Source of the DNA: an uncultured bacterium
GTDB taxonomy: Bacteria; Bacillota; Clostridia; Lachnospirales; Lachnospiraceae
NCBI GenBank assembly: GCA_905214955.1
Contig: CAJMON010000004.1
Span: 10,267 to 74,266, forward strand
DNA length: 64,000 nucleotides
Reading direction: 5' to 3'
Made by a program: the position numbers and the translations under genes. The notes under the pieces were generated by a model. It saw only the letters and a program-made list of their open reading frames with translations. It did no database searches and was not told the DNA's origin. Positions 17,890-26,768 of this stretch are shown piece after piece. The stretch's first letter is position 1; each line of letters starts with the position of its first letter.

Positions 17890-18882
17890 TTATTTTTTCT
17901 TCTTTAATACCGTCTGGTTTACAATAAACGCAATACCGATGAGTGCCAGCTCAGATACGGTCATCCAGAGTCTGGAAACGATGGAAATGATCACAGCATA
18001 TTCTTCCGGCATCACCAGGGTCAGTCCCAGCACCAGGATGCCTTCCCGCACGCCAAGTCCGGAAGGAGCAAAGATAGCCAGGATGCCAATGATGCAGGAA
18101 AGTCCGAAAATTCCGGCGACATACAGCATTTCCGATGCAGGGATGGGATAAATGGAGCATGTCAGCATGTAGAAACCGATTCCCACAATGATCCAGTTGC
18201 AGATGAATAACAGAACTACTTTCAGCATCTGAGGATAGGTAATGGGGATCACCAGGCCATCTTTCTTTGTGATCTTTTCCACAATGCCCAGGAAAAAGTT
18301 GATGATCTTGGGGTTAATGCAGATAAAGAACAGGATCACCAGGATAATGGCTGCCCATTTATAATCTGCCAGGAGCTCATTTGGAAAAAACAGCAGAGAT
18401 ATCAAGAAAAGGAAAGCTGCTCCCAAAAGGGTACATACATTTTCCAGAAGGAAACAGATGGTAACTTTCCGGATAGGCACACCTTTTTCCTCATAGGCCG
18501 GTACACGGGCCAGCAGCATAAAAACTTTTCCAGGAATGTATTTTCCAAGGATGGAATACAGATACGCCGTCACTGCCTGGACATAGCCGATGGCTGCCTG
18601 ATTTAACTTGGTCATATAATGCCACAGGGATGCCAGGGTAATCTTATACAGGAAATAAAACAGCACAGCCGCTGCAAACACGCCCCAGTTAATCTTCACG
18701 TCCAGATTTTTGTAGGTATCAAAGTTGTTGTAGAAATATCTTCCAAGGAAAACCGCTACCAGAATCAGGAAAATATATTTGACCCATTTCATGAGTTTTT
18801 TCTTTTTGCTGTTTTCTGGTTTGTTTGTATTTTTCAGCAGTTCTTCTTTGGAAAGCTCTTTGTTTTCTGATGTATCGTTCAT
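17890..18882 (-). CDS. UPF0104/LPG-synthase transmembrane-domain protein, possible flippase
   Basis: 330 residues, about eight membrane helices after a charged cytoplasmic N-terminus (about residues 1-32). KYIPGKVFMLLAR and IFAPSGLGVREGIL are the hallmark motifs of the lysylphosphatidylglycerol-synthase transmembrane family (UPF0104, AglD-like). There is no LPG-synthase catalytic domain. Members in polysaccharide loci are thought to help move or use lipid-linked sugars; this is not proven. AAGGGG lies 6 bases before the ATG. A stable hairpin precedes the gene (18909-18945). Confidence 0.82.
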   Translation of the reverse strand: MNDTSENKELSKEELLKNTNKPENSKKKKLMKWVKYIFLILVAVFLGRYFYNNFDTYKNLDVKINWGVFAAAVLFYFLYKITLASLWHYMTKLNQAAIGYVQAVTAYLYSILGKYIPGKVFMLLARVPAYEEKGVPIRKVTICFLLENVCTLLGAAFLFLISLLFFPNELLADYKWAAIILVILFFICINPKIINFFLGIVEKITKKDGLVIPITYPQMLKVVLLFICNWIIVGIGFYMLTCSIYPIPASEMLYVAGIFGLSCIIGILAIFAPSGLGVREGILVLGLTLVMPEEYAVIISIVSRLWMTVSELALIGIAFIVNQTVLKKKK

Positions 18883-18908
18883 ATTTTCCCCTTATCTCTT
18901 TATGCCAG

Positions 18909-18945
18909 ATATCCGCAGACTGCCACATTTGCAGCCTGCGGATAT
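18909..18945. repeat. Stable intergenic hairpin
   Basis: ATATCCGCAG (18909-18918) and CTGCGGATAT (18936-18945) are exact complements, and a further CTGC/GCAG pair closes a 7-base loop inside. There is no U-run on either side, so it is not a classical terminator. It separates the PvyT-FrhB fusion from the UPF0104 gene and may set their relative RNA stability (inference). Confidence 0.5.
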
Positions 18946-18951
18946 GCCGTC

Positions 18952-21285
18952 TTAGAAGCTTAATAACACGCGGATAAAACACATGTAATAATAAATCACC
19001 TGATATGGGATTTTCCGAAGTTTGTCATAATGTTCTTCCGAATAGGCCAGGTTCTTTCTTGCCAGATAGAATGCCAGCCGGTGGTTCCAGCTGCACTTGT
19101 CATCGTCCACCAGTTTTACCTTCCGGCCCTGTTTTGCATAATAGGCTTCTTTTGCCGGAGCGCAGGTAAACTTAAATACCAGGGCACGCTTCTGGCTGCG
19201 CACCATATCCCGGTCACTGATGTGGAAATCCACGATCACACCGGCATTGACTGCCGCATCGTAGAATTCTTTTGCCTTTTCATTGCGGATCACACAACTG
19301 GTGTGCTTGATGGGATTTCCTTTCATCTCGGAAAGCCAGATGTCTCCAAAGCTGATATCCGCTGCCTGGGCAAAATGATCCTGGCAGGTCATGCATCCGC
19401 CTTTTTCAAAGAAATAGGCGTTTTTGTAGGCGCAGATGGTCTTGGTATAGGAGAATGTCTTCTCAGAACCATCCTCATAAACGACCGCGGACTGACCTCT
19501 CCAGTGTCCTCTGCGGTAATACAGACGTTTCGCATGATCCAGTGTCACATGGGACTGCTCTAAAGAAAGCAGAGTGGCTTTTTCGGAATGATTGCCGCTG
19601 CAGTAAAGGCCTAGTTTTAAGACAATCTTGTCTCTCAACACTTTGTCTTTTTTCATCAGGGCATCCAGTCCACGGAGAACGCAGGGTGTCATGACCACTG
19701 CTACTTTTCCTGGGAATTCTCTTACCATATCCACATGCTTTAACAGGGGCATACTCATGTAAATGCTGGAAGAAGCATCCCGCAGCTCTTCTTCTGTAGT
19801 GGCAATAAACGTATCATACCCCAGCTGTCCGTCCACAATCTTGGTTCTGCTGACCCAGGCACCGTCAATCTTTCCGGTGCGCAGAAGGTAACACAGGAAG
19901 GCTGTGATCATTCCGCCGGAAGCTGCATTTTCCCGGATGGTCTCGTCTGCCGCGTAGCCTTTTCTGCAGGCCACATGTTTTCCAAGGTATTTATCCGGAT
20001 CTTTATAGTTTAAAATTTTCTTTTTTTTGGGAGGTTCTCCAACAATCTGGTCAATGATCTTTCCAGCGTACTCAATGTTCTTTCTGGAGCTTGCCATAAC
20101 AGAGTCATAATTTTTCTCAATGCAGCGGCGGATCTCATCCTCACTGGCTACGAATTTTTCAAATTCCTGGTTTAAGGAATCTGCTGTCAGATTGGAAAAG
20201 TCAATGGCGTACTGGCCCAGTTCAAAGAAATCCAGCACTTCCTGATATTTGTGGCTCCAGCCAACTAAGAGTACCGGCACTCTCTGCTCTAAGGCACCGA
20301 TCATGGCATGGAAACGGGATGCCACCAGGAACCGGCATTTCCCAAGGTAGGCACGGATCTCTTCCGCATCCATTTCCTTGTGGTACCAGCGGACCATATC
20401 TTTGTTTTTCACGCCTTCGTACACCGCATCGCAGATCAGAAGGTCGTTGTTTCTTGGCTTCTGGCTGTTGATTCTGGCGCCGTTGGCAATGATCAGCACC
20501 GGATAGCCTGCCTGATTTAATTTTTCAATGAAATCAATCATGATGCCCTTGTAGTCGATGCCAAGTTTTTTGCACTTTTTCTCTACTACGGAGCTGATGG
20601 ATAAGCCCACCACATTTTCATTGTAAAAATCATCCTCTGCACAGACTTCATCTACCATGGCATTGGCTGCCAGATCATCTGCCATGGTAAAGGCACCATC
20701 CGCACACAGCTTTACGTTTTTTTCGATTCCAATGGATTTTAAGTTCTCCAGGGTGCCTTTTCCTCTGGCACAGATCAGCTTCATCTTGGGAAGAATCCAT
20801 TTTGCCAGGAAACGGTTGATGGGAGAATGGAAGGTTCCCATAGCCTGGGAATATTTTAATACCGGCACGCCCATGAGCATGGGAACGGCTGCACAGACAA
20901 AGGCATAGGTGTTCATCACCGCGCCGCGGCTGTCCACAAAGGAAATGCCTGCTTCATCCAGTACCGCATCTGTCTGGGAATAAGCCTTTAAAATCTTATT
21001 TTTCAGAAGCAGCTTTTTGATGGGCGGGCACCACTTGAATGCCTTATACAGCACTGCCAGGGGAAACGCAACAAAAAGCAGTTGTTCCGGTTTGCAGGGC
21101 ACAATCTTGATAAAGTCCCACGGAATCTGCTTTTTATCCTCAGAAGGGTAGACTGACATCAGATTGATGTTCAGTCTTTCCCCGTAACGTTCATGAAGTT
21201 GTCTGATCGAGCTCTGAAGCATCGCTGCCGCACCTTTGTTTCCGCTGTAGCTGGCTGCAGTGATGGCAATAACTACATCTCTCAT
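18952..21285 (-). CDS. Fusion of polysaccharide pyruvyl transferase and FrhB-type domain
   Basis: 777 residues. Residues 1 to about 400 are a polysaccharide pyruvyl transferase domain: AASYSGNKGAAAMLQS at the N-terminus and ASRFHAMIGALEQRVPVLLV as the conserved S-R-F-H-A segment. After a KKKK linker, residues about 425-770 match the coenzyme F420 hydrogenase/dehydrogenase beta-subunit (FrhB) family: NAASGGMITAFLCYLLRTG, VAVVMTPCVLRGLDAL and GGCMTCQDHFAQAADISFGD. The usual N-terminal 2x[4Fe-4S] ferredoxin part is missing. The FrhB fold binds FAD and Fe-S centres in known enzymes, but members in glycan loci have no settled reaction. ATG overlaps the previous stop (ATGA) and has GGAGAAAGC upstream. 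Confidence 0.85.
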   Translation of the reverse strand: MRDVVIAITAASYSGNKGAAAMLQSSIRQLHERYGERLNINLMSVYPSEDKKQIPWDFIKIVPCKPEQLLFVAFPLAVLYKAFKWCPPIKKLLLKNKILKAYSQTDAVLDEAGISFVDSRGAVMNTYAFVCAAVPMLMGVPVLKYSQAMGTFHSPINRFLAKWILPKMKLICARGKGTLENLKSIGIEKNVKLCADGAFTMADDLAANAMVDEVCAEDDFYNENVVGLSISSVVEKKCKKLGIDYKGIMIDFIEKLNQAGYPVLIIANGARINSQKPRNNDLLICDAVYEGVKNKDMVRWYHKEMDAEEIRAYLGKCRFLVASRFHAMIGALEQRVPVLLVGWSHKYQEVLDFFELGQYAIDFSNLTADSLNQEFEKFVASEDEIRRCIEKNYDSVMASSRKNIEYAGKIIDQIVGEPPKKKKILNYKDPDKYLGKHVACRKGYAADETIRENAASGGMITAFLCYLLRTGKIDGAWVSRTKIVDGQLGYDTFIATTEEELRDASSSIYMSMPLLKHVDMVREFPGKVAVVMTPCVLRGLDALMKKDKVLRDKIVLKLGLYCSGNHSEKATLLSLEQSHVTLDHAKRLYYRRGHWRGQSAVVYEDGSEKTFSYTKTICAYKNAYFFEKGGCMTCQDHFAQAADISFGDIWLSEMKGNPIKHTSCVIRNEKAKEFYDAAVNAGVIVDFHISDRDMVRSQKRALVFKFTCAPAKEAYYAKQGRKVKLVDDDKCSWNHRLAFYLARKNLAYSEEHYDKLRKIPYQVIYYYMCFIRVLLSF

Positions 21286-22262
21286 GCTTTCTCCTCTGCT
21301 TTTTCTTCACGCTTTTCCAGTTCATGTTCATAATCCAGTTTCCGTACATGGTACTGGACATCTTCCAGGATCTTCCGGTTGGCAGCAATGATATCTGCCT
21401 GGAAGCCAATGATGCAGGTCATAAAGCCCATCATCAGAAGGGTGCTTGCAAGGATCAGGGACTGAATATGTCCTTTTCCTGCTCCCATAGCAAGGTAAAC
21501 CAGGAAACGCACGCCAAGAGCCGCTCCAATGGCTCCTACGACCGCACCGATTCCAAGAAAGAATCGCAGAGGTTTGTACATCATAAAGGAACGCACAATG
21601 GTTACCATGGATCTTTTTACATAACCGAACATGCTGGAAAACAGTCTGGATTTACGCAGCTCCGGATTGGTACGGATGGGCACAGACTCCATGGCCATGC
21701 GGTTTCTTCCGGCCTGGATGATGGTCTCCAGAGTGTAGGTGTATTCGTTGGTCACATTCAGACGCATGGCAGCTTCTCTGCTGTAAGCGCGAAATCCGCT
21801 GGGTGCATCCGGGATATCGGAATGGGATGCCACGCGCACGGTCCAGCTTCCAAAGTGCTGGAGTTTTTTCTTCAGAGGGGAAAAGTGCTCGGTCTGGTCA
21901 ATGGGACGCTCTCCAATGACAATGTCCGCTTTTCCATCCAGAATGGGACGAACCAGCTTTTCAATGTCTTCGCCCTTGTACTGGTCATCTGCATCAGTAT
22001 TGACAATGATGTCCGCACCGTTTCGCAGACAGGCATCCAGTCCAGCCATAAAGCCTTTTGCCAGGCCTCTGTTTTTCTTAAAGTTCACCACATAGTGGAC
22101 GCCCCATTTCTTAGCCACTTCTACAGTATTGTCCTTGCTTCCGTCATTGATAATCAGATATTCAATCTCATCAATGCCGTCTATGTGCTTGGGAAGATCG
22201 TTCAGTGCGATCTCCAGCGTCTCTGCTTCATTATAACATGGTACTTGAATAATCAGTTTCAT
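21282..22262 (-). CDS. DPM1-like GT2 with two C-terminal membrane helices
   Basis: 326 residues. IIQVPCYNEAETLEIALNDL, LIINDGSKDNT, VNTDADDQYKGEDIEKL and APSGFRAYSREAAMR mark a DPM1-type polyprenyl-phosphate sugar synthase. Residues about 228-255 and 268-292 are membrane helices, followed by a charged cytoplasmic tail (KLDYEHELEKREEKAEEKA). It begins its own transcript: a near-consensus promoter lies at 22329-22357. The preceding gene is a polytopic GT-C-like protein (22354-24060), a plausible user of the lipid-linked sugar. GGGAGAG lies 5 bases before the ATG. Confidence 0.87.
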   Translation of the reverse strand: MKLIIQVPCYNEAETLEIALNDLPKHIDGIDEIEYLIINDGSKDNTVEVAKKWGVHYVVNFKKNRGLAKGFMAGLDACLRNGADIIVNTDADDQYKGEDIEKLVRPILDGKADIVIGERPIDQTEHFSPLKKKLQHFGSWTVRVASHSDIPDAPSGFRAYSREAAMRLNVTNEYTYTLETIIQAGRNRMAMESVPIRTNPELRKSRLFSSMFGYVKRSMVTIVRSFMMYKPLRFFLGIGAVVGAIGAALGVRFLVYLAMGAGKGHIQSLILASTLLMMGFMTCIIGFQADIIAANRKILEDVQYHVRKLDYEHELEKREEKAEEKA

Positions 22263-22283
22263 TTTGCTCTCCCGTAATATTCA

Positions 22284-22312
22284 GCCCTGTCTGGGCATAA
22301 AGCCGACAGGGC
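22284..22312 (-). repeat. 5-prime leader hairpin before 21282-22262
   Basis: GCCCTGTC (22284-22291) pairs exactly with GACAGGGC (22305-22312), and an inner GGC/GCC pair closes the loop. It sits about 10 bases after the expected start of the RNA from the 22329-22357 promoter. There is no U-run, so a stabilising 5-prime stem is more likely than attenuation. Confidence 0.5.
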
Positions 22313-22328
22313 GCATTTCTCGGTTCTC

Positions 22329-22357
22329 ATTTTACTATCAAACGCTTTTAAAGTCAA
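22329..22357 (-). promoter_or_regulatory. Strong sigma-A type promoter inside the locus
   Basis: Minus strand TTGACT (22352-22357), 17-base spacer, TAAAAT (22329-22334): five of six matches in each box. The -35 box overlaps the TGA stop codon (22354-22356) of the preceding gene. Confidence 0.75.
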
Positions 22358-24060
22358 TCCTGTACTTTCAGCAGGAAATACGTGTCTGTCCAGTCATATT
22401 CTGCCTCCACTGCTTCGGTAATGTCCGCATAGGCATCCTTGTCTTTGGTCAGAATGTAATAGCTGGCATCTGGCACATTTTCTTTTTTCTGCACCAGGGA
22501 AATCTGATCCATTTTCTGGAAAATGAGATATCGTCCAATATACTTGTACTGAGGAATCTTTTCCGCCAGAATGTAGGTCTGCTTCGTCAGATCCAGGTTT
22601 TTCAGAGTCTCAGTCAGTTCCTCCGCATACCGGTTGTTGGTGGAATTCTGCTTGTCATTGACTCCTATTAAAAAGGAAAGGTAAGAAGGCATTCCCCAGA
22701 TTTCAATGAGCAGAAGGCCTGCTGCAAAAACCAGGGGAAGCATCCGCTTTCTGGCTTCTTTTGCAAAATCCATGAGATACTGATAATAGAGAACAAACAG
22801 GCTTACAATCACCGTAAAGGCATTGCCGATGAGTTTGACTTTCTGTCCGTCTGTGGATTCAATGGAGCCGATAAAGGTGGATTTTAAGGTGCAGGCAATG
22901 CCGGTGACATCAATCAGATATCCCGCCACAATCAGTCCAACCGGAAGAAGGTATGTAGCCAGGATGTTAAACCACTTCTTTTTAAATACCGGCTTTTCTT
23001 TAAACAGCACCACCACACCCAGAATCACAAACAGGGTTGGAAAGTAAATCAGGTACCGTCCTTTGATCTTTTCAAACTCCGGATAATTGTAGTAGGCCCT
23101 CCAGGAATGTCTGGTCACTGCCACAAAAAACGCTGCTGCCGATCCGCACACCATGGTCCACAGCCGGTTGTAGCTGCAGAACCACTCTTTAAAGTTTACA
23201 TGCAGTGCCCGGATGGATTTCACCACCAGGCCTAAAACCGGCGCCAGAATCAGGGCAAAATAACACAGATAAAATCCTGCCACCATAAGAAGGCGTTTCA
23301 TGGTCAGCTGTTCTGGATTGGTCTTGGAGGCAATCTTAAATCCGATGATTTCTTTGAATCCATATCCATAGCTGCGGCACATGAGCACCCAGGGCGCATA
23401 CACGGCTGCCATACAGGCTACTACCAAAACGCTCCTCAGGATCACGGAACCTGGTTTCCTCTTTTCTTCTGCCTCCCGCATCAGCCATACCAGGCCGAAT
23501 ACCGGAATGGACACCAGAGTAATATGTCTGGTCATAAACAGGGCACCCAAGAGCATTCCGGTTCCGATATCACTGATCACCACATGTTTTCTGGGCTTTA
23601 ACACCAGATAGATTTCCAGAAGGAACAGAGGGAAATACAGATTTTCACTCATGATGGTCATGGTGGTCACATAATGATAAGGAATCACTGTGGAAAACGC
23701 TGCCGGAATCATACTCTTTTCCGGGTCCAGGTACAGCCTGGCAATGGCGTAGGTACATACCGGCACAAAGGCAGAGGAAATGGCTCCCAAAATCTTTGCT
23801 GTCAGGTAAAAATGATCTCCCGTCAAAACCGCCGGAAGGAGAAATAATGGATACAGCAAGGGATACTGAACGCTGTTGTAGCTTCCATTCTGATAAAGAA
23901 GCCGTGCCATCTTTAAGTACGTAAACTCATCTGCCACCTGGGGCTCACTGCGCAGATGGATGACAACGATGAGTTTGTATGTCAGAAGAAGGACATACAG
24001 GAAAACAGGGATTAAAAAATCCTGTTGTTTCTGGGATAATCGACTTTTTTGCACATTCAT
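22354..24060 (-). CDS. Polytopic membrane glycosyltransferase, GT-C (ArnT/PMT-like)
   Basis: 568 residues, about twelve membrane helices. The acidic first loop EPQVADEFTYLKMARLLYQN has the D-E-x-x-Y pattern of GT-C enzymes that use polyprenyl-phosphate sugars. The second loop carries YPLLYPLFLLPA and MSENLYFPLFLLE. The C-terminal 100 residues (about 470-568) form a soluble extracytoplasmic domain. It would transfer a sugar from the lipid made by 21282-22262 to the polymer outside. Sugar and site are unknown. GAAGGAAAAAG lies before the ATG. Confidence 0.75.
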   Translation of the reverse strand: MNVQKSRLSQKQQDFLIPVFLYVLLLTYKLIVVIHLRSEPQVADEFTYLKMARLLYQNGSYNSVQYPLLYPLFLLPAVLTGDHFYLTAKILGAISSAFVPVCTYAIARLYLDPEKSMIPAAFSTVIPYHYVTTMTIMSENLYFPLFLLEIYLVLKPRKHVVISDIGTGMLLGALFMTRHITLVSIPVFGLVWLMREAEEKRKPGSVILRSVLVVACMAAVYAPWVLMCRSYGYGFKEIIGFKIASKTNPEQLTMKRLLMVAGFYLCYFALILAPVLGLVVKSIRALHVNFKEWFCSYNRLWTMVCGSAAAFFVAVTRHSWRAYYNYPEFEKIKGRYLIYFPTLFVILGVVVLFKEKPVFKKKWFNILATYLLPVGLIVAGYLIDVTGIACTLKSTFIGSIESTDGQKVKLIGNAFTVIVSLFVLYYQYLMDFAKEARKRMLPLVFAAGLLLIEIWGMPSYLSFLIGVNDKQNSTNNRYAEELTETLKNLDLTKQTYILAEKIPQYKYIGRYLIFQKMDQISLVQKKENVPDASYYILTKDKDAYADITEAVEAEYDWTDTYFLLKVQD

Positions 24061-24075
24061 ACTTTCTTTTTCCTT

Positions 24076-25257
24076 CTATCGTTTCAACAGTTTCCTGGCA
24101 GCCGCTTTCAGATAATACTCTGCGCAGGCTTTTCCCTGCTCTGCTTTTGCACGCAGCTTCCAAGAGGATGGCGCCGGTTCCTGTTTCTTTCCCTGCAGCG
24201 CCTCTTTTAACCAGTTCCGGGAGCGTACCCGTTCTTTCTCCAGGATCTCATCTACCTTTTTATAATCCACCGCTTCCAGAAGTTCCGGCTTTTCCAGAAT
24301 CTGCTCTGCCCGCTCTACGTACCGTCCATTCAGATTCAAGGAACCCAGCAGCGATTCAAACCGTGAGGTTCCCCGTTCCGGATTGCCTATGGCAATAAAG
24401 GGCTTGTGGAACAGGACTGCCATGCAGGTTCCGTGGAAAGAATCGGTAATCACAAAGTCGCTGTGCTTGATGTACCACAGCCACTCCTCTTCCTGAAGCT
24501 TCTCAGGCACGTTGTCAAGCCCCAGCTTTTTTTTGTTTTCCGGAAATTTCTGATACCATCCATCCAGCATGTTTACCAGCTTTTTATCCAGTTTCTTCGA
24601 TACATAAAGAAGTGCTTCCCGCTTTTTTGCATCTGGGTCCAGAATATAGGAGGCAATGTAGGGAGCTTCTTCCCTTCGTTTGGATTTTTCTGCCAGATCT
24701 GAAAGAATGGAGGGATCACTCATGAGCACCGGGTCTAACACATGCTCTGCCCTGACACCAAACAGGTTTCTGCACACCTTTACACCATCTGCTTCCCTTA
24801 CAGACACCGCGTCCATTTTCTGCATACAGGCCACGGCTTTTTTCAGGAACGGCCAGGGTGCCGAGAAACGGCTGCTGCCAAAAGAGGTGGCATAGGCAAT
24901 TTTCTTTTTGTCTTCTCCTGCAAAATCCAGGAAATAACTGTGGCCAAAAATTTTGGTCACGCCGTAATTCCACAGCTGGTCGCTTCCAAGGACGAAAGCA
25001 TCGCACAGGGTATTCAGCTCTCCAATCTCGGAAACATGATAGGACTTGCTGATGTCGTAATGTTCTTCGGCAAACCGGATGGAATGCCGTCCCTTCATCC
25101 GGCCGTCCTCTGCCCCAAGCCTTGGCCTGTGAACCATCAGCACCGTCTTTCCAAAGCTTTCGATAGTCTTTTCCAGTGCATAATAGGTGGCAATGCTGCC
25201 ATAATTGCAGCCAAACCACACTCCCAGAATCCCCACATCGTAATGCTTCTGCTCCAT
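24076..25257 (-). CDS. Polysaccharide pyruvyl transferase family protein
   Basis: 393 residues. Begins MEQKHYDVGILGVWFGCNYG-SIATYYALE, with LGSDQLWNYGVTK, then IADSFHG-type segment TDSFHGTCMAVLF near residue 280 and IAIGNPERGTSRFESLL. These are the nucleotide or PEP-binding and catalytic-region motifs of PF04230 proteins. Characterised members add a pyruvate ketal to sugars or wall polymers, but many homologues in capsule loci have not been tested. A close paralogue lies at 27895-29079, and the FrhB-type gene follows directly upstream at 25288. A C-terminal basic tail (KAAARKLLKR) is present. Confidence 0.85.
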   Translation of the reverse strand: MEQKHYDVGILGVWFGCNYGSIATYYALEKTIESFGKTVLMVHRPRLGAEDGRMKGRHSIRFAEEHYDISKSYHVSEIGELNTLCDAFVLGSDQLWNYGVTKIFGHSYFLDFAGEDKKKIAYATSFGSSRFSAPWPFLKKAVACMQKMDAVSVREADGVKVCRNLFGVRAEHVLDPVLMSDPSILSDLAEKSKRREEAPYIASYILDPDAKKREALLYVSKKLDKKLVNMLDGWYQKFPENKKKLGLDNVPEKLQEEEWLWYIKHSDFVITDSFHGTCMAVLFHKPFIAIGNPERGTSRFESLLGSLNLNGRYVERAEQILEKPELLEAVDYKKVDEILEKERVRSRNWLKEALQGKKQEPAPSSWKLRAKAEQGKACAEYYLKAAARKLLKR

Positions 25258-25287
25258 CGGTCTTCCACCTTCTTTCTTCTGGCATAC

Positions 25288-26751
25288 TTATTTCTTTTTC
25301 AAGATTGCTTTTAATTTCTGCTTTGTTTCTGCAGCGATCCTGCTTTTCATTCCCGCCGCTGCCCTGGATGCGGTTTCTTTCAGATTTTTCTGAATCCGCA
25401 CTCCGAGTCCCGGCTTTGTAAGAAGCAGTTTTTGAAGTTCGGCTTTCTTCTCTTCGTCCAGTTCTTCTGGAAACTTTCCTCCAAGCAGTTCCTGCAGTCC
25501 AGACACGGTCACCGCAGCCACAGCCTGCTCCTTTCCCTGGATGCACACGGTTCTGCCAAGCTGATTGGCTTCTGCTTCCAGGGCTTCTTCCAGTTCTTTT
25601 TGGGGAACTTCCCCTTCCCAGGCAAACATCACATCATACCGTTCTTCCAGAGCATACTCCACAGCCTTTTCAAACCCAAGCACCGGAAGAAGTTTGAAAA
25701 ACCGTTCTCTTCCCTTGGCTCTCCGGCTGTTTTTCCGGAACCGGTTGTGTTTCAGCGCCACATCCACTGGCACCTGAGTACAGGAATCCAGCTCTCCTTT
25801 TACCTCTTTCCACAGTGCCTCCGCCTTCGGGCTGTTTAACAGCACCAGGGAAACGCCTCTTGGATCTGTAAGCGCAGGATCGTACTTTTCCAGTCCCCAG
25901 AAATCTCCCAGAGTCACATCTGCTGTCCTTGGGAGCTCTGCAAAGGCACAGGCATAGCAGGATTTCCGAAGAAACAAGGAACGGTGAAAGCCTCGCTCAT
26001 AGGGATCCACATTTCCAGACATAACCTTTTTCTTTCCGTTTTTTAAGGTGACCACCCCATTCGCGCAGGTATGGCCAAACTCTTTCGTCCGGAAAGCTAC
26101 TTTCTTTACCTGTCCTTCGCCGTAGCATTCTTTCAGATAAGTGTGGAAACTCTTTTCCGAAGGCACTCCATGACAGACAATCTCTATCGTAAACAGCCCT
26201 TCCAAGGTTTCCGGTTCTTTTTTTCCTGCGCCTTTTAAATACTGGTACAGACCTGCCACCTGACAGGGGGTGCCGGAAAACAACACCGGCCTTTTTTCAG
26301 CCAGATCCTGTTTCACCTGGCGGTAAATGCCTTCCGTATGGCTTGGCACGTACTTGGAGCCTGACAGCCGAAACACTTCCTCTGAATCAGTAATCCGAAC
26401 ATGCTTTACCGAAAGCCTTTCTTCCCAGGCTGCCCCGTAAACGGCACCGCCCTCCTGCAGGGTCTTTCCTGCAAACACCTGAAAAATGCCGCCCGAAGAA
26501 CTTCTCATGCGCAGGGCATCTTGGGAGGCCGCTGCAAAACAGGACACCTCTTTTTTCTTTCCAGGCTGCTTTTCTGCCTCCGGACAGGAACGAAGGCATT
26601 TTCCGCACCCAATGCAGCGCTCCAGGTCAATCTTTGGGAATAAAAATCCCTCTTCCCCTTCTTCCATGGAAATGGCATCTGCTGGGCAGGCACTGACACA
26701 GGCCGCACACCCACAGCAGCGTTCTTTTGAAATTGTCCGAATATCTGCCAT
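25288..26751 (-). CDS. Ferredoxin-FrhB type iron-sulfur flavoprotein of a polysaccharide locus
   Basis: 487 residues from the ATG at 26751. A longer open start at 26793 would overlap the glf gene. Two [4Fe-4S] motifs open the protein: C12-x2-C15-x2-C18-x3-C22-P and C46-x2-C49-x2-C52-x3-C56-P. An FrhB N-terminal domain follows (MRSSSGGIFQVFAGKTLQEG, LFSGTPCQVAGLYQYL, EIVCHGVPS), then the C-terminal domain with CYACAFAELPRTADVTLGDFWG. About 120 further residues end in a Lys-rich helix (KQKLKAILKKK). The fold suggests electron transfer through Fe-S to a flavin. The acceptor in glycan loci is unknown. It lies between two pyruvyl-transferase-family genes and after glf. Confidence 0.87.
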   Translation of the reverse strand: MADIRTISKERCCGCAACVSACPADAISMEEGEEGFLFPKIDLERCIGCGKCLRSCPEAEKQPGKKKEVSCFAAASQDALRMRSSSGGIFQVFAGKTLQEGGAVYGAAWEERLSVKHVRITDSEEVFRLSGSKYVPSHTEGIYRQVKQDLAEKRPVLFSGTPCQVAGLYQYLKGAGKKEPETLEGLFTIEIVCHGVPSEKSFHTYLKECYGEGQVKKVAFRTKEFGHTCANGVVTLKNGKKKVMSGNVDPYERGFHRSLFLRKSCYACAFAELPRTADVTLGDFWGLEKYDPALTDPRGVSLVLLNSPKAEALWKEVKGELDSCTQVPVDVALKHNRFRKNSRRAKGRERFFKLLPVLGFEKAVEYALEERYDVMFAWEGEVPQKELEEALEAEANQLGRTVCIQGKEQAVAAVTVSGLQELLGGKFPEELDEEKKAELQKLLLTKPGLGVRIQKNLKETASRAAAGMKSRIAAETKQKLKAILKKK

Positions 26752-26768
26752 AGCCTGCACCTGTCCTT

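Noticed and set aside
18909..18945. Terminator after the PvyT-FrhB fusion
   Set aside because: Perfect 10-bp stem without any U-run on the minus strand.
22284..22312. Terminator between 22354 and 21282
   Set aside because: The stem is strong, but no U-run follows and it lies downstream of a promoter, so it belongs to the leader.
10345..24060. Wzx/Wzy-type flippase and polymerase among the polytopic proteins
   Set aside because: None shows the 12-14 helix Wzx layout or a Wzy-like large outer loop with O-antigen polymerase features; two ABC exporters make a Wzy route unnecessary. The UPF0104 and GT-C-like calls fit better.
18952..26751. True F420 or hydrogenase metabolism for the FrhB-type genes
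   Set aside because: No other hydrogenase or F420 genes nearby; all neighbours are glycan genes, and the family is common in polysaccharide loci.
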